64,000 nt of DNA from Bradyrhizobium sp. WBAH42 (GCF_024585265.1 NZ_CP036533.1:8131001-8195000), one strand, 5' to 3'; shown: positions 20,060 to 30,444, counted from the first letter of the stretch. Made by a program: numbers and translations. Notes: generated by a model from the letters alone, not told the origin.

Positions 20060-21358
20060 TTACCGATTGCTGTTGCGGAACGCCCTGGAACATACCTCCG
20101 AGCCGCGCAGCAGCGGTTTTGCAGCTTGTCCGGGCAGCGGCGGTGATACGTCAGAGTGTTTTGCGGTGACGTTCGCATGTTCAACTTGCCAAATGGCGGA
20201 GTCGGCAAATCGGACATCTTCGAGTGTCACGTCAAGTGCATGCTCCTCGTCTACGCCGCGGATCAGCAACACACCGGTGTCGCCATGCACATGACGGAGA
20301 ACGATTCGCCGATAGACCGGAATTCTCGTGCCTTGTGCGCGCGGATCATATTTTGCATCGAAAGCTAGCGGCCACCGGTTGCCCCTCAGGCACACGTACT
20401 CATAAGTCACGCTCTCGACCAGACCGCCTCGGCTAACATCGCTCTTGATGCGCAGGCCGGACGTCGTACCATCCAGCGTCAGATTATGCACCAATATGTC
20501 TCTGGCCCCGGAATTCACCTCACTGCCGATCGACATGCCATGCCCCCAGCCGAAATAGTTATCAATGATCGAGATATGGCTGCTTGAGCCATTGTCGCCG
20601 GCCTTGATTGCGACGTTGTCGTCACCCGTACGGATCAAGCTGCGGGTAATGGTCACATCCTGACTCGCGGCAACATCGATGCCATCGGTGTTGCGCGCAT
20701 CCGCCGGTGAATCGATTATGAGGCCCCAAAACGTGGCACCTTGGACCCGGTTCATCGCGACATGAAAGTTGGGAGCGTTGCGCAAGGTGACACCAGAGAA
20801 AGTGATGTCCTGCGCATGATCGATCTGGATCAAGCGCGGGGCGTTCTGGTTGCCGCCCTGGGCTTGAGCGCGGCGCGCTAGCTGCCACCAGGTTTCCGCG
20901 CCGCCGCCAATTATTGCGCCCCCCTGACCATCGATGATGCCTTCTCCGTAGATGCCACCGCCGCTCGTTTTGGAAAAGCTGATGAATGGCCGGCATCCGC
21001 CGCCCTTTTCCGCAATACGACCACATTGTCCGAGGCCCTTGTCGTAAGCAGCAGGGTCGGGGATGGCGATCAGCGTCGCCCCGCGTCCGACCCATAACGT
21101 CACACCCGATTTCATCTCGAGTGGGCCCGACCGGAACTCGCCACGCCCTAAATACACGGCGGCCCCGGAAGGACATTGGTCGATGGCATTTTGCAACGTG
21201 GTCGTATCTTGCTTGCCAGACGGCACGAGGCGTTCGCACACCGTATGAGGTGCAACAGGCTCGGTGATAGTCCGGCGGTCTTGCGCTTTCGCGCCGGGGA
21301 AGACAACGATGGAGGTCAGTATGAACAATAGGGCCAAGTTGCGAAAGAGCTTTGTCAT
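20060..21358 (-). CDS. Secreted polygalacturonase (GH28)
   Basis: 432 residues starting MTKLFRNLALLF, with a clear Sec signal peptide ending near 'PGAKAQ'. GAGGAGG lies three bases before the ATG. GH28 motifs are all present: 'NTDGID', 'RTGDDNVAIKAG' (the Asp pair), 'GHGMSIGSEV' (catalytic His) and 'LRIKSD'. It should hydrolyse alpha-1,4 links in de-esterified pectin. It is the first gene of a two-gene minus-strand unit with the pectinesterase. A tts box 865 bp upstream faces it, with only decayed sequence between, so TtsI control is possible but unproven. Confidence 0.92.
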   Translation of the reverse strand: MTKLFRNLALLFILTSIVVFPGAKAQDRRTITEPVAPHTVCERLVPSGKQDTTTLQNAIDQCPSGAAVYLGRGEFRSGPLEMKSGVTLWVGRGATLIAIPDPAAYDKGLGQCGRIAEKGGGCRPFISFSKTSGGGIYGEGIIDGQGGAIIGGGAETWWQLARRAQAQGGNQNAPRLIQIDHAQDITFSGVTLRNAPNFHVAMNRVQGATFWGLIIDSPADARNTDGIDVAASQDVTITRSLIRTGDDNVAIKAGDNGSSSHISIIDNYFGWGHGMSIGSEVNSGARDILVHNLTLDGTTSGLRIKSDVSRGGLVESVTYEYVCLRGNRWPLAFDAKYDPRAQGTRIPVYRRIVLRHVHGDTGVLLIRGVDEEHALDVTLEDVRFADSAIWQVEHANVTAKHSDVSPPLPGQAAKPLLRGSEVCSRAFRNSNR

Positions 21359-21732
21359 CGACCTCCTCGTGCTTTGTCGGGCATCCACGCCCCATCGGTA
21401 TGGAGCCGCTGGCTAGATCTTGCCGCCGCGCGCGTCGCTGGCGCGCGCAAGATGATATTTATAAGACGCAGCAGCCCGGACCGTGTACCTGCGCAGCAGC
21501 ACTTTGCAGATGCGCAAAAAACACGAAGCGTCATGCGATGGTTCAAAATCCGACAGCTTCGTCAATGGTCGGCCTTCTCGCGCCAATCAAGCGGGTCGCC
21601 GGATTCGGCTTTTTTGCATCTACAAAGTCGTCGGTGCCCAGTGCTTGCTCTTGATAACGATTTCGATAAGCGGCGCATCAGCCTCACTGGGAGCAATTGG
21701 TGTACGCCCAGTACCCGCCGAAGCCGCGGCAC

Positions 21733-22200
21733 TCACCCGCGCCTGACCTCGACTGCTGCTGCTGAAGCTCCGCGCTGTTCTTGAAGCGTTTGGGAAGCCA
21801 CACCTGCGTGCTTGTTCTCCTTGAACACCGTGTTGACGAGCTGGTTTAGTGTACTGTCATCACTGGCCTGGAGCGACTGGCTGCCCTCACCGGGGAAATC
21901 CGCCCCTTTAAAGCATCTGAAGATACTTCTCAGCCGTAGATGTTGAGAGTTTCCGACGAGTACTTGGACCGCTCACCATCTCGTGAATGTAATCATGATC
22001 CGCGCGCGAGACATTCGACGGCGGATTGCGACCGCGGCATCGAGTCAAGGCCTGCCACGGGCGCTGTATTCAGTTGCGGCTCAAAGGCATCTTCTTTCGC
22101 CAGTCTCGGCTGCTGATCGTTTAGTCAGGCGTGCTGTACCGATGGTGGAGGGGCAGCACTAGATAGGTCGAAATTGTGCGAGTGCACGCCCGCCTCCCGT
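21733..22200 (-). pseudogene. Decayed frame behind a tts box, probable former effector
   Basis: Directly downstream of the tts box, protein-like sequence can be read in pieces. These are 'HSHNFDLSSAAPPPSVQHA' followed by a stop, then 'HEMVSGPSTRRKLSTSTAEK' continuing 'YLQML' in another frame near 22000-21910, then 'GSQSLQASDDSTLNQLVNTV' in a third frame to a stop at 21733. The N-terminal Ser/Pro-rich piece suits an effector. The later pieces resemble a helical unit of the kind seen in integrase core-binding domains and in repeat-containing effectors. I cannot name the family. Confidence 0.4.
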
Positions 22201-22222
22201 CCAGGATCGATGGGTTTATCCG

Positions 22223-22252
22223 TATTCGGAGAAGCTTTCGAAAAGCTGACGA
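22223..22252 (-). promoter_or_regulatory. tts box facing the decayed frame and the polygalacturonase
   Basis: The minus-strand sequence begins TCGTCAGCTTTTCGAAAGC and ends GAATA. It is the best match to the TtsI consensus in this window (GTCAGCTT, TCG and AAAGCT all perfect). Confidence 0.88.
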
Positions 22253-22605
22253 GGTTACGGCCGGGAAGACGGATAAAACGACCGAACTGGCCCTGAGTAA
22301 GGGGGACAGCTCTTGACGTTCAATCCTGACATGTGCGTGAGCAGCCCTCCAGACAGGAGGCTTTAGTCAACACCGCGGGGAGACGTCCCGCATGTGGTGT
22401 TACTCCGCGCCCCATCCGCCGGCCCAACGCACCGCGACCACCAAACCGCTCGGCATAACGGCAGGCCTCCAGTTCGCCCGCCCGGTCCGTAAAAATGACG
22501 CCTCGCAAGCCGGTCGGTACTCTCGCCGTTAACTTGGGTTACGGCAGCTTTCAATGGTCTCATGATCGCCTGGAAAACGCCACGGCAGCTTCCTGGTGAG
22601 CAGGA
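22253..22605. other. Intergenic region behind the tts box
   Basis: No supported gene. Short minus-strand frames at 22320-22563 overlap one another and look non-coding. Confidence 0.5.
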
Positions 22606-22848
22606 TCATCGATGCTTCGCGGTTCGCGCGGTAGCGTCACGTATTGAATTGTTTGGCGCAGAATTGCGGTGGCGTTCATCGATCGGCAATGAGATTGCTC
22701 GACGCTCAAGCCTCAGCTCCAAATCCGCCAATCCTGCCTTACATTCGGCGACGACCGATTGGGCCCGAAGCAGCTTGACCTTGAGCTCGTCCATCTGCCT
22801 GACTATTTTCTCAGGATCCCAATCGTCCTGCAACAGCTCATTGACCAT
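22606..22848 (-). CDS. Small hypothetical protein with coiled-coil propensity
   Basis: 80 residues from the ATG at 22848 (an in-frame ATG lies six codons earlier). The middle (MDELKVKLLRAQSVVAE, then LADLELRLERR) has heptad spacing of Leu/Val and is probably a short coiled coil; the tail is polar. No family was recognised and the ribosome site is weak. It could be a fragment of a larger gene. Confidence 0.3.
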   Translation of the reverse strand: MVNELLQDDWDPEKIVRQMDELKVKLLRAQSVVAECKAGLADLELRLERRAISLPIDERHRNSAPNNSIRDATARTAKHR

Positions 22849-23768
22849 GTGTGGCCACCGATGCAAGGCCGGCGCTTAGCTCCAAGAACCCAGGCTTGGC
22901 ATCTCGCCGATACGGGCGCTTGAGCCACGGGTTAAAGGTGGCACAAACGATCGTCCAGAAGCGTAACGTCTTAACCCCGGTGTGCACCATCTTGTTGAGG
23001 ACCGCCATTGGTCGCGAGCCCGTTGTAGGACCGTCGGATTCTGGCTGGCAAAGCAAACGGCAATCCGAAGGTAGCAGAGTTCGCGATGCTGGCACGCGTT
23101 TTGAAAAGTGCATCAAGAGACCTCAGCCATTGATGAAGTGGGCACGTTTCATTTGAATACCTGGATCGGGTGCTGAAGGAATATCATGACCAAATTGGTG
23201 CCGTCACACATTCAAGCAACCGACATGCCAATGCCCTCGAGCATTTTCATAGACAGAATCCTGTAGTTTTTCTCGCGCCATCTGGCTGCCGGCAGCTCTA
23301 TTTGTCGCGACTGAAACAACCGATGTGTTGAGCAAGACAGCGAAAGCCGAAACCACGAGTCTGTAGCAGCGCTCGCTACGGCAACCGTCGGCCAGAGTGC
23401 TCCCACCATTTTTGCGAGGACGTTGTGGCGTGAGCCGCAGTGGCGGGCGTTAACGCCAGACTGACGGTGCTGTGCGAGATCGGCAGTCGATCCGCAATGC
23501 AGAAGAGCGTTGGAGGCTCCTCGCAATCTGATGCCACGGCTGTTCACGATACTGATCTCACGCTTAAATTCCGAAACCGCGTTTGGCCCAGCCTGGTCGA
23601 AGATCAGTTCGTGGCCCGCTTGCACCCTACGTCGCGATGCTACGCACCTGCGCCGCTCGGAACGAACTGTCTCACCTTCAATCGGGCCAATCCGGATGGC
23701 ACAGAAAATCAACGAGAAGGAGCGGCATGGTAACAACGCTTTCTCCATCGGCTCATTCACCAAGATAC
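22849..23768. other. Non-coding or heavily decayed stretch
   Basis: Overlapping frames on both strands (for example minus 23212-23802) lack family features and look like shadows of each other. A -24/-12-like sequence at 23090-23104 was considered and rejected. Confidence 0.4.
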
Positions 23769-24238
23769 TCAGCCACGCCAGGCTCCAAGCGCCCACAGGC
23801 AAGCGACCGTGATTGCGGTGAAAACGAGTACAGCGCCAATTGCTAGCACAATTTCCATCGTCGGCTTCCTATTGCGCGGACCACCCGACCAGACGTTGTA
23901 TGTGAAGGAATTCCTCCGCCAATCGACTATCTGGACACCATTGTCCGTCACTCTCACGGAGAAGGAGGTTGAGGTGCAATAATCAAGACCGCTATAGACT
24001 CCTGGGCACTTGGGCCTCAGTAGCCAATGCGACTCCGCTCCGAAGTGATATATACTCGGTAGCGACCTGCGATGTGGCATTCACTTTCGAAGTCGTAACC
24101 GTTTGTTATGCTCCCGGTTACGCGGACTGTGATTCTGTTGTACCTGCGGCCTCCTTGTTCGTATACGCCGGGGACTTCGCGACCGAGCGCATAAGCGAAT
24201 GCGTTAGCCGCTGAAGCCGCTCGAATACGTTGCTTCAT
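23769..24238 (-). pseudogene. Possible frameshifted small gene ending in a membrane segment
   Basis: The ATG at 24238 has a GAGG site and begins 'MKQRIRAASAANAFAYALGR', but the frame stops at 24017. A second frame continues with 'STSFSVRVTDNGVQIVDWRR' and ends with a hydrophobic helix (IGAVLVFTAITVACLWALG). Joining them gives a protein of about 150 residues with a C-terminal anchor. The joining is inferred; the family is unknown. Confidence 0.25.
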
Positions 24239-24539
24239 GTTGCCTCGCGATCAGTAACGGGACGGACCCGAAATGGTCTTGAACATGTCAGGCCCGCCCC
24301 AGCATCACAGCCCCTGCAAGACCGGTGACGCTCACTGCACCCAAGCAAGCACCGTGCCTTTCTTCCAAAAGGCTGCTGTACCTTGCTTGGGCTGTGTATA
24401 CTTGTGAAGTGTATCCTATTTTGTTCTGTCTCCATGTCCATCAGGACGCAAAATGTTTGCAACCCGACATTCGCGTATCAGCGTTGAACTCAAGTGCAGG
24501 TAAGCTCGCAATCGCACAGGAAGGCGATCGCATCGCTGG

Positions 24540-24730
24540 AAGTAGCGCTGACGCTCGCAGTCTACAACCCTGCCGATCCCAAGCAGCGATGGGAATTGCT
24601 ATTCTGAGTGTCGCCGACGCTAAGCTGTGCATCGACAACAAAAGCCGCGTCACGAAAGATGGCAATCCTACTTGGCTCTACCAGTTCAAAGGGTCAGTTG
24701 CTCAGCAGTGGAATTTTGTACCCCGAATGG
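24540..24730 (+). pseudogene. Ricin-B-type (beta-trefoil) lectin remnant
   Basis: Two neighbouring pieces carry the QxW signature of ricin-type lectin repeats in different frames. They are 'LAVYNPADPKQRWELL' (near 24546-24600) and 'KLCIDNKSRVTKDGNPTWLY' followed by 'GSVAQQWNF' (near 24620-24717). A frameshift separates them. Intact proteins of this type bind sugars, often as secreted enzyme modules. Only about one and a half repeats survive. Confidence 0.5.
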
Positions 24731-24888
24731 ACGGGTTGCAGAGTGACTGCCTCAAGAGGGGCGACGATGCGGCGCGCATAAACCGGATTCCGCTGATTAC
24801 CCGCAAGGTAGCGTATGGTACGATCATGCTGCAGGCGCAAATCCGTGTCGTAACGCAAAGCACCAGAATGAGTTCATGGGCGCCTTAG

Positions 24889-25452
24889 CCCCATCATTCT
24901 CGATGTCTCTCCGCCCTCCTTGGCGCTTGCGTTATCGATTGGCTTCTTTAAATCAAGCCGCATGTTCTTGACCCAAGTCATTGACTTTCATTTTCGGGAC
25001 AATCCTCCGCGTCGAGCCCGACGGCTTTGATGGAGGTCCAAGACGAGTTCGTGCCTCAGGCGGCGCATGCCAGGCAATAAATTCCGGACCATCTTCAGCA
25101 GGCAGTTCAGGCAGAGCAGACACGCCAAACTCCGCGCCAGAGCACGGTGCGGCGCCATGCTAACGCGCTCTTCTAGCTCGGCTCTCGTAGTGAAACAATC
25201 ACCGCACTCGAACCACAATTACTACCAGCCCGCACCGAGAACTTTTTGTCACGGGACTGACGGCTCTGCGCCAACAGCGCTTCACCGGTGTCGCAATCTC
25301 AAATGCCGGGACGGCGCACGCCTCGGCTATGTTGCTTCAGCTGAGAAGGGGAGCTGGTCACGTCAACAAGACCTCACCATTACCTGACAACTATCCTCAT
25401 CAACCCGAGACAGAGACCCCGCTCTCGTCCAAGACGTCATCCGGCGCTCGGA
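24889..25452. other. Intergenic region, nothing recognised
   Basis: Short frames on both strands lack family features. The cold-shock gene on the minus strand ends here; no clear hairpin terminator was seen. Confidence 0.5.
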
Positions 25453-25659
25453 TCAGCCAACCCGAAGATCTTCAGCTGAGATCTTGCCCGTACGCCCAGC
25501 CTTGGGCTGATAACTTACGCGGGCCCCCTCTTCGAGAGTGGTGTAACCGGCCTTTTCCACGGCACTGACGTGCACGAAGACATCGGGGCCTCCATCCTCG
25601 GGCCTAATGAATCCATAACCCTTGGTTGGATTGAACCACTTCACAATACCCATTGCCAC
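25453..25659 (-). CDS. Cold-shock domain protein (CspA family)
   Basis: 68 residues, the standard length for a single cold-shock domain. RNP1 is 'KGYGFI' and RNP2 'VFVHVS'; the start reads '[18 protein letters not shown]'. The GTG at 25659 is chosen over the ATG at 25653 because AAGGAGG lies seven bases before the GTG and thirteen before the ATG. Such proteins bind single-stranded RNA or DNA and melt RNA structure. It is alone, without an operon partner, and intact in an otherwise decayed stretch. Bradyrhizobia carry many copies, so the specific role is unknown. Confidence 0.93.
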   Translation of the reverse strand: MAMGIVKWFNPTKGYGFIRPEDGGPDVFVHVSAVEKAGYTTLEEGARVSYQPKAGRTGKISAEDLRVG

Positions 25660-26424
25660 GTCGGCACCTCCTTAGTGAACCTTTGTGATCTAGCGAAGAG
25701 TCTTCCGGCCATCAAGAGCAGCGGCAAAAAACATCACGGCATAGATGCGAAGGTCTCGTCTCATTTTTCTGTCGGATCGCCTAGCTGTCGCCTAATATGC
25801 AAACGATAGAAAGCCCCTGACGCGACCGCACTTCGCTTCCATTCCTGTGCATCCGGATGACGATTTGACCTTCGCTTCAGTTGCTGCGGCGAACGGTTCA
25901 CAAGAGAGTTGCACGCATCGAACACGCCCCAATAATCCAAAAGCACGACGTCTGCATTGATGGTCCGCGAAGTGTCGGTTACTAAGCCAGCAACGTTTCG
26001 CGAGAAACACCCGAACTTGGTTAACCTAGTTCGTGCGTGTACCAGCAGCGTGTTTTGGAAATGCGTCTGCCGACCATCATTGCGGACTTAAGGTCCGGCT
26101 CGCGCCGTCCGAGCCGCGTTTCGGTGATCACAATCTCAGCACGTCAGCCGCTATGATCACCGGATTTCAGCTTCCGACACATATCGAACCGCCACGCCAG
26201 CAAGGGGACGACGGACATTGGGATTCGACCGACCGTCCAACTTTCAAGAGTGTGATGCGCGTGCGCCGTCAGCTTAATTACCCTGTCCGCGTTGCGCCTC
26301 ACCGTAGCAATCAGGGATGACATGGAAGTACGCACTGTTCATAGTATCAGCACCTCTATCATCGCTGTACACTTGCCACGTGACGTTTTCTTGTATTTCG
26401 CCACAGCGCCACCGAAACCGCGGC
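25660..26424. other. Intergenic region upstream of the cold-shock gene
   Basis: No supported gene. The first 150 bp before the cold-shock start may hold its 5' leader, but no specific element was identified. Confidence 0.5.
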
Positions 26425-26754
26425 TCAAAGAAGACCCAAACGCCGCGCCTTGACGACGCACTGCGTCCGGCTGGTCGTTTCCAACTTTCGCATCGCATTC
26501 TTGACATGAAAATTGACGGTGTTCAGGCTCACTTTCAGGATCACTCCGATAGCCCAGGATGACTTCCCTTCCTCGACCCATCGCAAACACTGTCTTTCCC
26601 GTTCCGACAGCACAACCTCTCGCCTATCCGCCATGAATTTCTCCTGTAGTCCAGAGAACAGGAAAGCATCAGCAAATGCCATACCACTCAGTGGCGCCAG
26701 CAAACTGTCGGCGAGGCAGGACAAGTTCTTCGGCGATTGCCGCTCCATTCGCAC
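26425..26754 (-). pseudogene. LuxR-type regulator, C-terminal DNA-binding fragment
   Basis: About 110 codons from a GTG at 26754. The C-terminal 65 residues form a LuxR helix-turn-helix (LSERERQCLRWVEEGKSSWA, then VSLNTVNFHVKNAMRKL). The N-terminus keeps only a tail of what would be an autoinducer-binding domain; the frame is closed by a TAA about 70 bases upstream of the GTG. Full quorum-sensing regulators of this type have about 240 residues. It is probably a truncated pseudogene, though a free DNA-binding domain could still repress targets. Confidence 0.7.
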
Positions 26755-27239
26755 GAGGCTGCCATCCTGCTGTAGCCCTATCGACGAGCTTTCGACATTG
26801 TCGTCAATCCGACGGCAGCATTACGACAACCGTGGCTGTCGATAATAGCGTCTAAATCTATGTGAGCCGGATATCGCCCTTTCCCTAAGCACTCCTCCCC
26901 CGAAGGAGTGTTGGAATTCTCTCTCAAGGCGTAGCACGGGCTCGCGAACCCAAGTCATTCATTTTGCATCCAAAGCCCTTCTTTCCAGCCTTAGGCGCGA
27001 GGCCAATCAACCCATAGCGAAAGCTATGTGTTCGGCGCGCCTCCTATGGCGATCATGCAAGCCTTTGCGGTCCCAATAAACTACCAATGCTGTTCATTGA
27101 GCGGCATCACGCCGAAACAATATGAGCAACGACGTTGGTGGCAATCTAGGTCGGCCGCCACAATCGCCCAGCGCTCAGGATTCAATGGGGCTCTCGGCGT
27201 CTGGTCTGTCGATTGCCAGGTCGCTGGGCTATCGTGAGG
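26755..27239. other. Intergenic debris
   Basis: Nothing recognised between the LuxR fragment and the IS630 remnant. Confidence 0.45.
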
Positions 27240-27807
27240 CCAATGAAGCTTCATGGAGCCAGCTCGTCCAGAGCGTCGAACGCATGGTGGACTCGACAGA
27301 GCTAGCTGTGCTCGTTGGTCAGGTGGAACGCCGCAGTCACGACTACAAGCGCCATGGCACGACATCGCATTTGCCGCTCTCGACATCGCAACCGGCCGGG
27401 TCATCGGCAAGTGTTACGGGCACCACGGGCCACGGAATTCCGCAAGTTTCTGATGAGATCGAAGTCCCGTGCCGGATGATCTGAACCTCCATCTCGTCAA
27501 GGACAATTAGGCAACCCATAAGACGCCGCTGATCCGTAAATGGCTGGCCAAGAGACCGCGCTGGCACGTCCACCTGACGCCAACCAGCTCATCCTGGCTC
27601 AATCAGGTCGAACGTTTCGTTGCCCTCATCACCGAGCGGAAAATCAGGCGCGGCATCTACCGCAGCGTGGCGGAGCTACGTGCTGAGATCACGTCCTTCA
27701 TCGAACAGCACAACGCCGACCCGAGCCCATTCCGATGGACCAAATCAGCTGACGAAATTCTCAGCCTCCATCGAACGCTTCTGCGCTCACAATCAGCCAA
27801 GGCCTAA
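27240..27807 (+). pseudogene. IS630-family transposase, C-terminal remnant
   Basis: Pieces in several frames give the DDE core: 'VERRSHDYKRHGT', 'IAFAALDIATGRVIGKCYG', then 'TPLIRKWLAKRPRWHVHLTP' and 'TSSSWLNQVERFVALITERK', ending 'PFRWTKSADEIL'. The order matches IS630/Tc1-like transposases. Frameshifts and in-frame stops near 27400-27510 disable it, and the N-terminal helix-turn-helix half is missing. Confidence 0.8.
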
Positions 27808-28136
27808 AACGCCATGAACTTGTGGTTTAGGACACTAGATTATGCGCGATGTCCCGCGTACGGATTTTCGCCCGAAACGTCCGCGCGCCCATTGCTGCGC
27901 CGATCGCGTGCAATTTCCAGAGGAAAATGAACCCCCAATGCAAGGCTTTCGAGTGACGGTGTGCTGCCCCCAGCGCGCTCGCGAAAATTCGCGATTCAGG
28001 CTGCGCTCATGTACTGCAGGTGATGATCCCGCAGCTGAGGCGGTTATCCCGGCATCCGCTCTCTTCAGCAGCACAGCAGCTGCGATGAAAGGTGGACCCG
28101 AGGCGACATGGGCTTGTGCATCGGGAAAAACGCTCT

Positions 28137-28166
28137 TGGTCAGCTACTCGTCAGCGAAGCGATTTA
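28137..28166 (+). promoter_or_regulatory. tts box upstream of the 730-residue effector candidate
   Basis: It begins TGGTCAGCTACTCGTCAGC and ends GATTTA. GTCAGCT and TCG are at the right spacing; the second half-site deviates at two or three positions. It ends 45 bp before the ATG at 28212, a distance like that of the box at 16041. Confidence 0.7.
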
Positions 28167-28211
28167 GCCAGGAAGGCTGCGCATTCTCGACTCTTCTATC
28201 GGAGATAAAAT

Positions 28212-30404
28212 ATGACGGGCATCGGCCGAGCTGGCAAATCGTACGTTGGAGCTGCAGGAGCCGACAGCACTGGGGTATCGAGCAGTTCGAGCCTGGAGTT
28301 CGGCCTCGTCCCTGGGGAACGCAGTCAATCTTTCGACGCCGTCGTGGAGCGGATGCGCTCCGGGCCTCAAGATAGAACCGCGCCGCTCGTGAACCGGCAA
28401 CCAACTTCGGATGTGGCGGCGCCAACAAGAGATGAGGTTAAGGCAGCAAAGCGAACGTTGGGCAGCCTGCTTGAGGACTTTAACACTTGTCGTAGGGCAG
28501 CCAGGGGCGGCCGGACCTTGTCCGAGAGGCAAGAGCTGATCGATCAAGTTGTCAAGGCAGGCTCAGCAGTTCTGGACTACTACGCTGCTCTGCCACCAGG
28601 TTTGGCGAGGCGCATTCTGCCCGACGATCGGGCTCGCCAGCTCCGCGATGAGACGCTGGGCGCGGCCGACGAAGGTAACGCCGTGGCTGCTACGATTTTC
28701 GATGACCTGGAGAAGAGCAGACACAAAGCGGCAGCCCTGCTCGGCAGGATCATCCGCACCGCTTCGCCTGACCAGCTGAACCGCGTGCTTTCAGGCGTGG
28801 AGCCCTACTATGAGCACTGCATGGAGTGGTGGAGAAAGAGGGCATTGCGCTCGGAGCGGATGCAGTCCGTCTGCGCGGCTACTGCCGACCTACCAAGCAG
28901 CACGCCCGAGTTGCGGAAGTCCGAAGAGGCCGCGCTACGACTGCATACCGGCTATGCACTCAATACGAAGTACAAGTATCTGGAATCGCAGATCACTCTC
29001 GCGCAGCTCTCCCTAGCGAGCAGGTTGGGACCAGCCGTGCGAGACGCCCTTATCGATGGAGACGGCCGGGTGCGTCTGCTCGGGACCTTCATCGAGGATG
29101 TTGTTCCGGCATTCGCCTCGACGGCCGAGGCCGTGATGAACGGCAACGGAGCGCCGCTTGACGCTGAGCACCGTGACGTTCTGGAAGGAGTCATGGAGCG
29201 GCTTTCGGAATTTGCGTCAGGAGTGAGCGGCATGGTTGCCAGCCTGACGGACGCCGGCGCGGGAGCCGATCTTCCGTTAAAATTGCTGGATCAGATAGTG
29301 GAAGGTGCGTGGCTTACAGCGGACGAAGTCATGCGGCTGCTGGCACTTCAGCCAAAGACGCCAGCCACGATTGAACCGCCGGCTTGGGCTGTGCTGCCGG
29401 AACATACTGCCGGGGTGGGCGAAGGCACTGCAGCGCGCAGGAAGGGCAAAGGCAGGCGCGCAGCGGCCGCAGGCGAGGGGAGTTCGACAGCTGGGGGCGC
29501 TGAGCCGCAGCTCGCCGGGTCCGACGCTGGCACGGGCTCAACACGCAAGGTTATCGTACTCTCGGATCTGGGTACAAAGAAACTCACGAGCGCGGAGGAG
29601 GCCCGCGCGCGGGCGTCATCGTCGGCGAGCGGAAACCTGCTGATGTGGCAGGCTCCGCCCTCCAGAGAAGCGCTGACGGGAATGCTCAAGCGATTGGACG
29701 AACTTTTGCAGTTTGATCTGCCCGCTCAGCAAAGCGCCGTCTCGCAAGCGCGTCAGATGAAACCCGAGGACGCCGACCACGTCCTAAATATCGTCGTCGA
29801 GCGCCTCCACAGACAGGCCGCCGAGATCGAAGCCTGTGGGGCCGCGGTGGAAGAGCCTCGTCGAAGTGGCTTGCTCACGCCCGCGCAAGTGCCCGAAGTG
29901 CACGACAAGATAGTCCGGCTCAAGACGATGTATTCCGAGGTGCAGGGACAGGCAAACTCATTGAAGAGGCAAAGAGCCGCGATCATGATCGATTGCATGA
30001 AGAGCTATGGCTTTCCCTCGCAGAACTACCTTGAACAGTTGCGGGCGGCCGGGGAGTTGGAGCCTCCGGATCCTCCGCGCGCGTTGAGCGGCGATCCGGG
30101 GACGCTGTTCGAGATTAAGCTGCGGCCCAAGGCGCTGCGCAACGGTGCGGCGGCGAATCCGATGTGGGTGCACATCCATACGAAGCGGCCGGTACATGCG
30201 TGGCAGTTGGCGACGACGGTTGACGCCGAATTCGCCGCTTGCCATGTGAAATCCAATGAACAGCGCGGCTACAATCGGCACTGGCAGAGCGCGCGAGCCG
30301 CGATGGGGCACGAAAACGTCGTGATCCACCGCGGCAAGCTCACGCCTGCATTCTGTAGGTCCTTGTTGAACAGCACAGTTGGCAACCTGTCCGACGTCAG
30401 ATAA
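28212..30404 (+). CDS. Probable type III effector, 730 residues, possibly XopP/HLK-like
   Basis: The ATG is preceded by GGAGATAAAAT. The first 60 residues are rich in Ser, Gly and Ala with no Sec signal (YVGAAGADSTGVSSSSSLEF), as in type III substrates. The rest is largely helical with no membrane segment. A low-complexity basic linker (RRKGKGRRAAAAGEGSSTAG) sits near residues 410-440. The C-terminal block near residues 640-720 is the most structured (MWVHIHTKRPVHAWQL, then VVIHRGKLTPAFCRSLL). Size, helical make-up and this C-terminal pattern remind me of the XopP (Xanthomonas)/HLK or RipH (Ralstonia) effectors, a match from memory only. A tts box 45 bp upstream supports effector status independently. 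Confidence 0.65.
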   Translation: MTGIGRAGKSYVGAAGADSTGVSSSSSLEFGLVPGERSQSFDAVVERMRSGPQDRTAPLVNRQPTSDVAAPTRDEVKAAKRTLGSLLEDFNTCRRAARGGRTLSERQELIDQVVKAGSAVLDYYAALPPGLARRILPDDRARQLRDETLGAADEGNAVAATIFDDLEKSRHKAAALLGRIIRTASPDQLNRVLSGVEPYYEHCMEWWRKRALRSERMQSVCAATADLPSSTPELRKSEEAALRLHTGYALNTKYKYLESQITLAQLSLASRLGPAVRDALIDGDGRVRLLGTFIEDVVPAFASTAEAVMNGNGAPLDAEHRDVLEGVMERLSEFASGVSGMVASLTDAGAGADLPLKLLDQIVEGAWLTADEVMRLLALQPKTPATIEPPAWAVLPEHTAGVGEGTAARRKGKGRRAAAAGEGSSTAGGAEPQLAGSDAGTGSTRKVIVLSDLGTKKLTSAEEARARASSSASGNLLMWQAPPSREALTGMLKRLDELLQFDLPAQQSAVSQARQMKPEDADHVLNIVVERLHRQAAEIEACGAAVEEPRRSGLLTPAQVPEVHDKIVRLKTMYSEVQGQANSLKRQRAAIMIDCMKSYGFPSQNYLEQLRAAGELEPPDPPRALSGDPGTLFEIKLRPKALRNGAAANPMWVHIHTKRPVHAWQLATTVDAEFAACHVKSNEQRGYNRHWQSARAAMGHENVVIHRGKLTPAFCRSLLNSTVGNLSDVR

Positions 30405-30444
30405 TTTGAGACTGATTAGGCTTTTCGCGAAGAGAGGCTCTGGG

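Noticed and set aside
23090..23104. -24/-12 (RpoN) promoter-like sequence TGGCACGCGTTTTGA
   Set aside because: The invariant GC of the -12 element is GA, and no gene follows.
23212..23802. 196-codon minus-strand frame
   Set aside because: No family features; overlaps equally long plus-strand frames and has low-quality composition.
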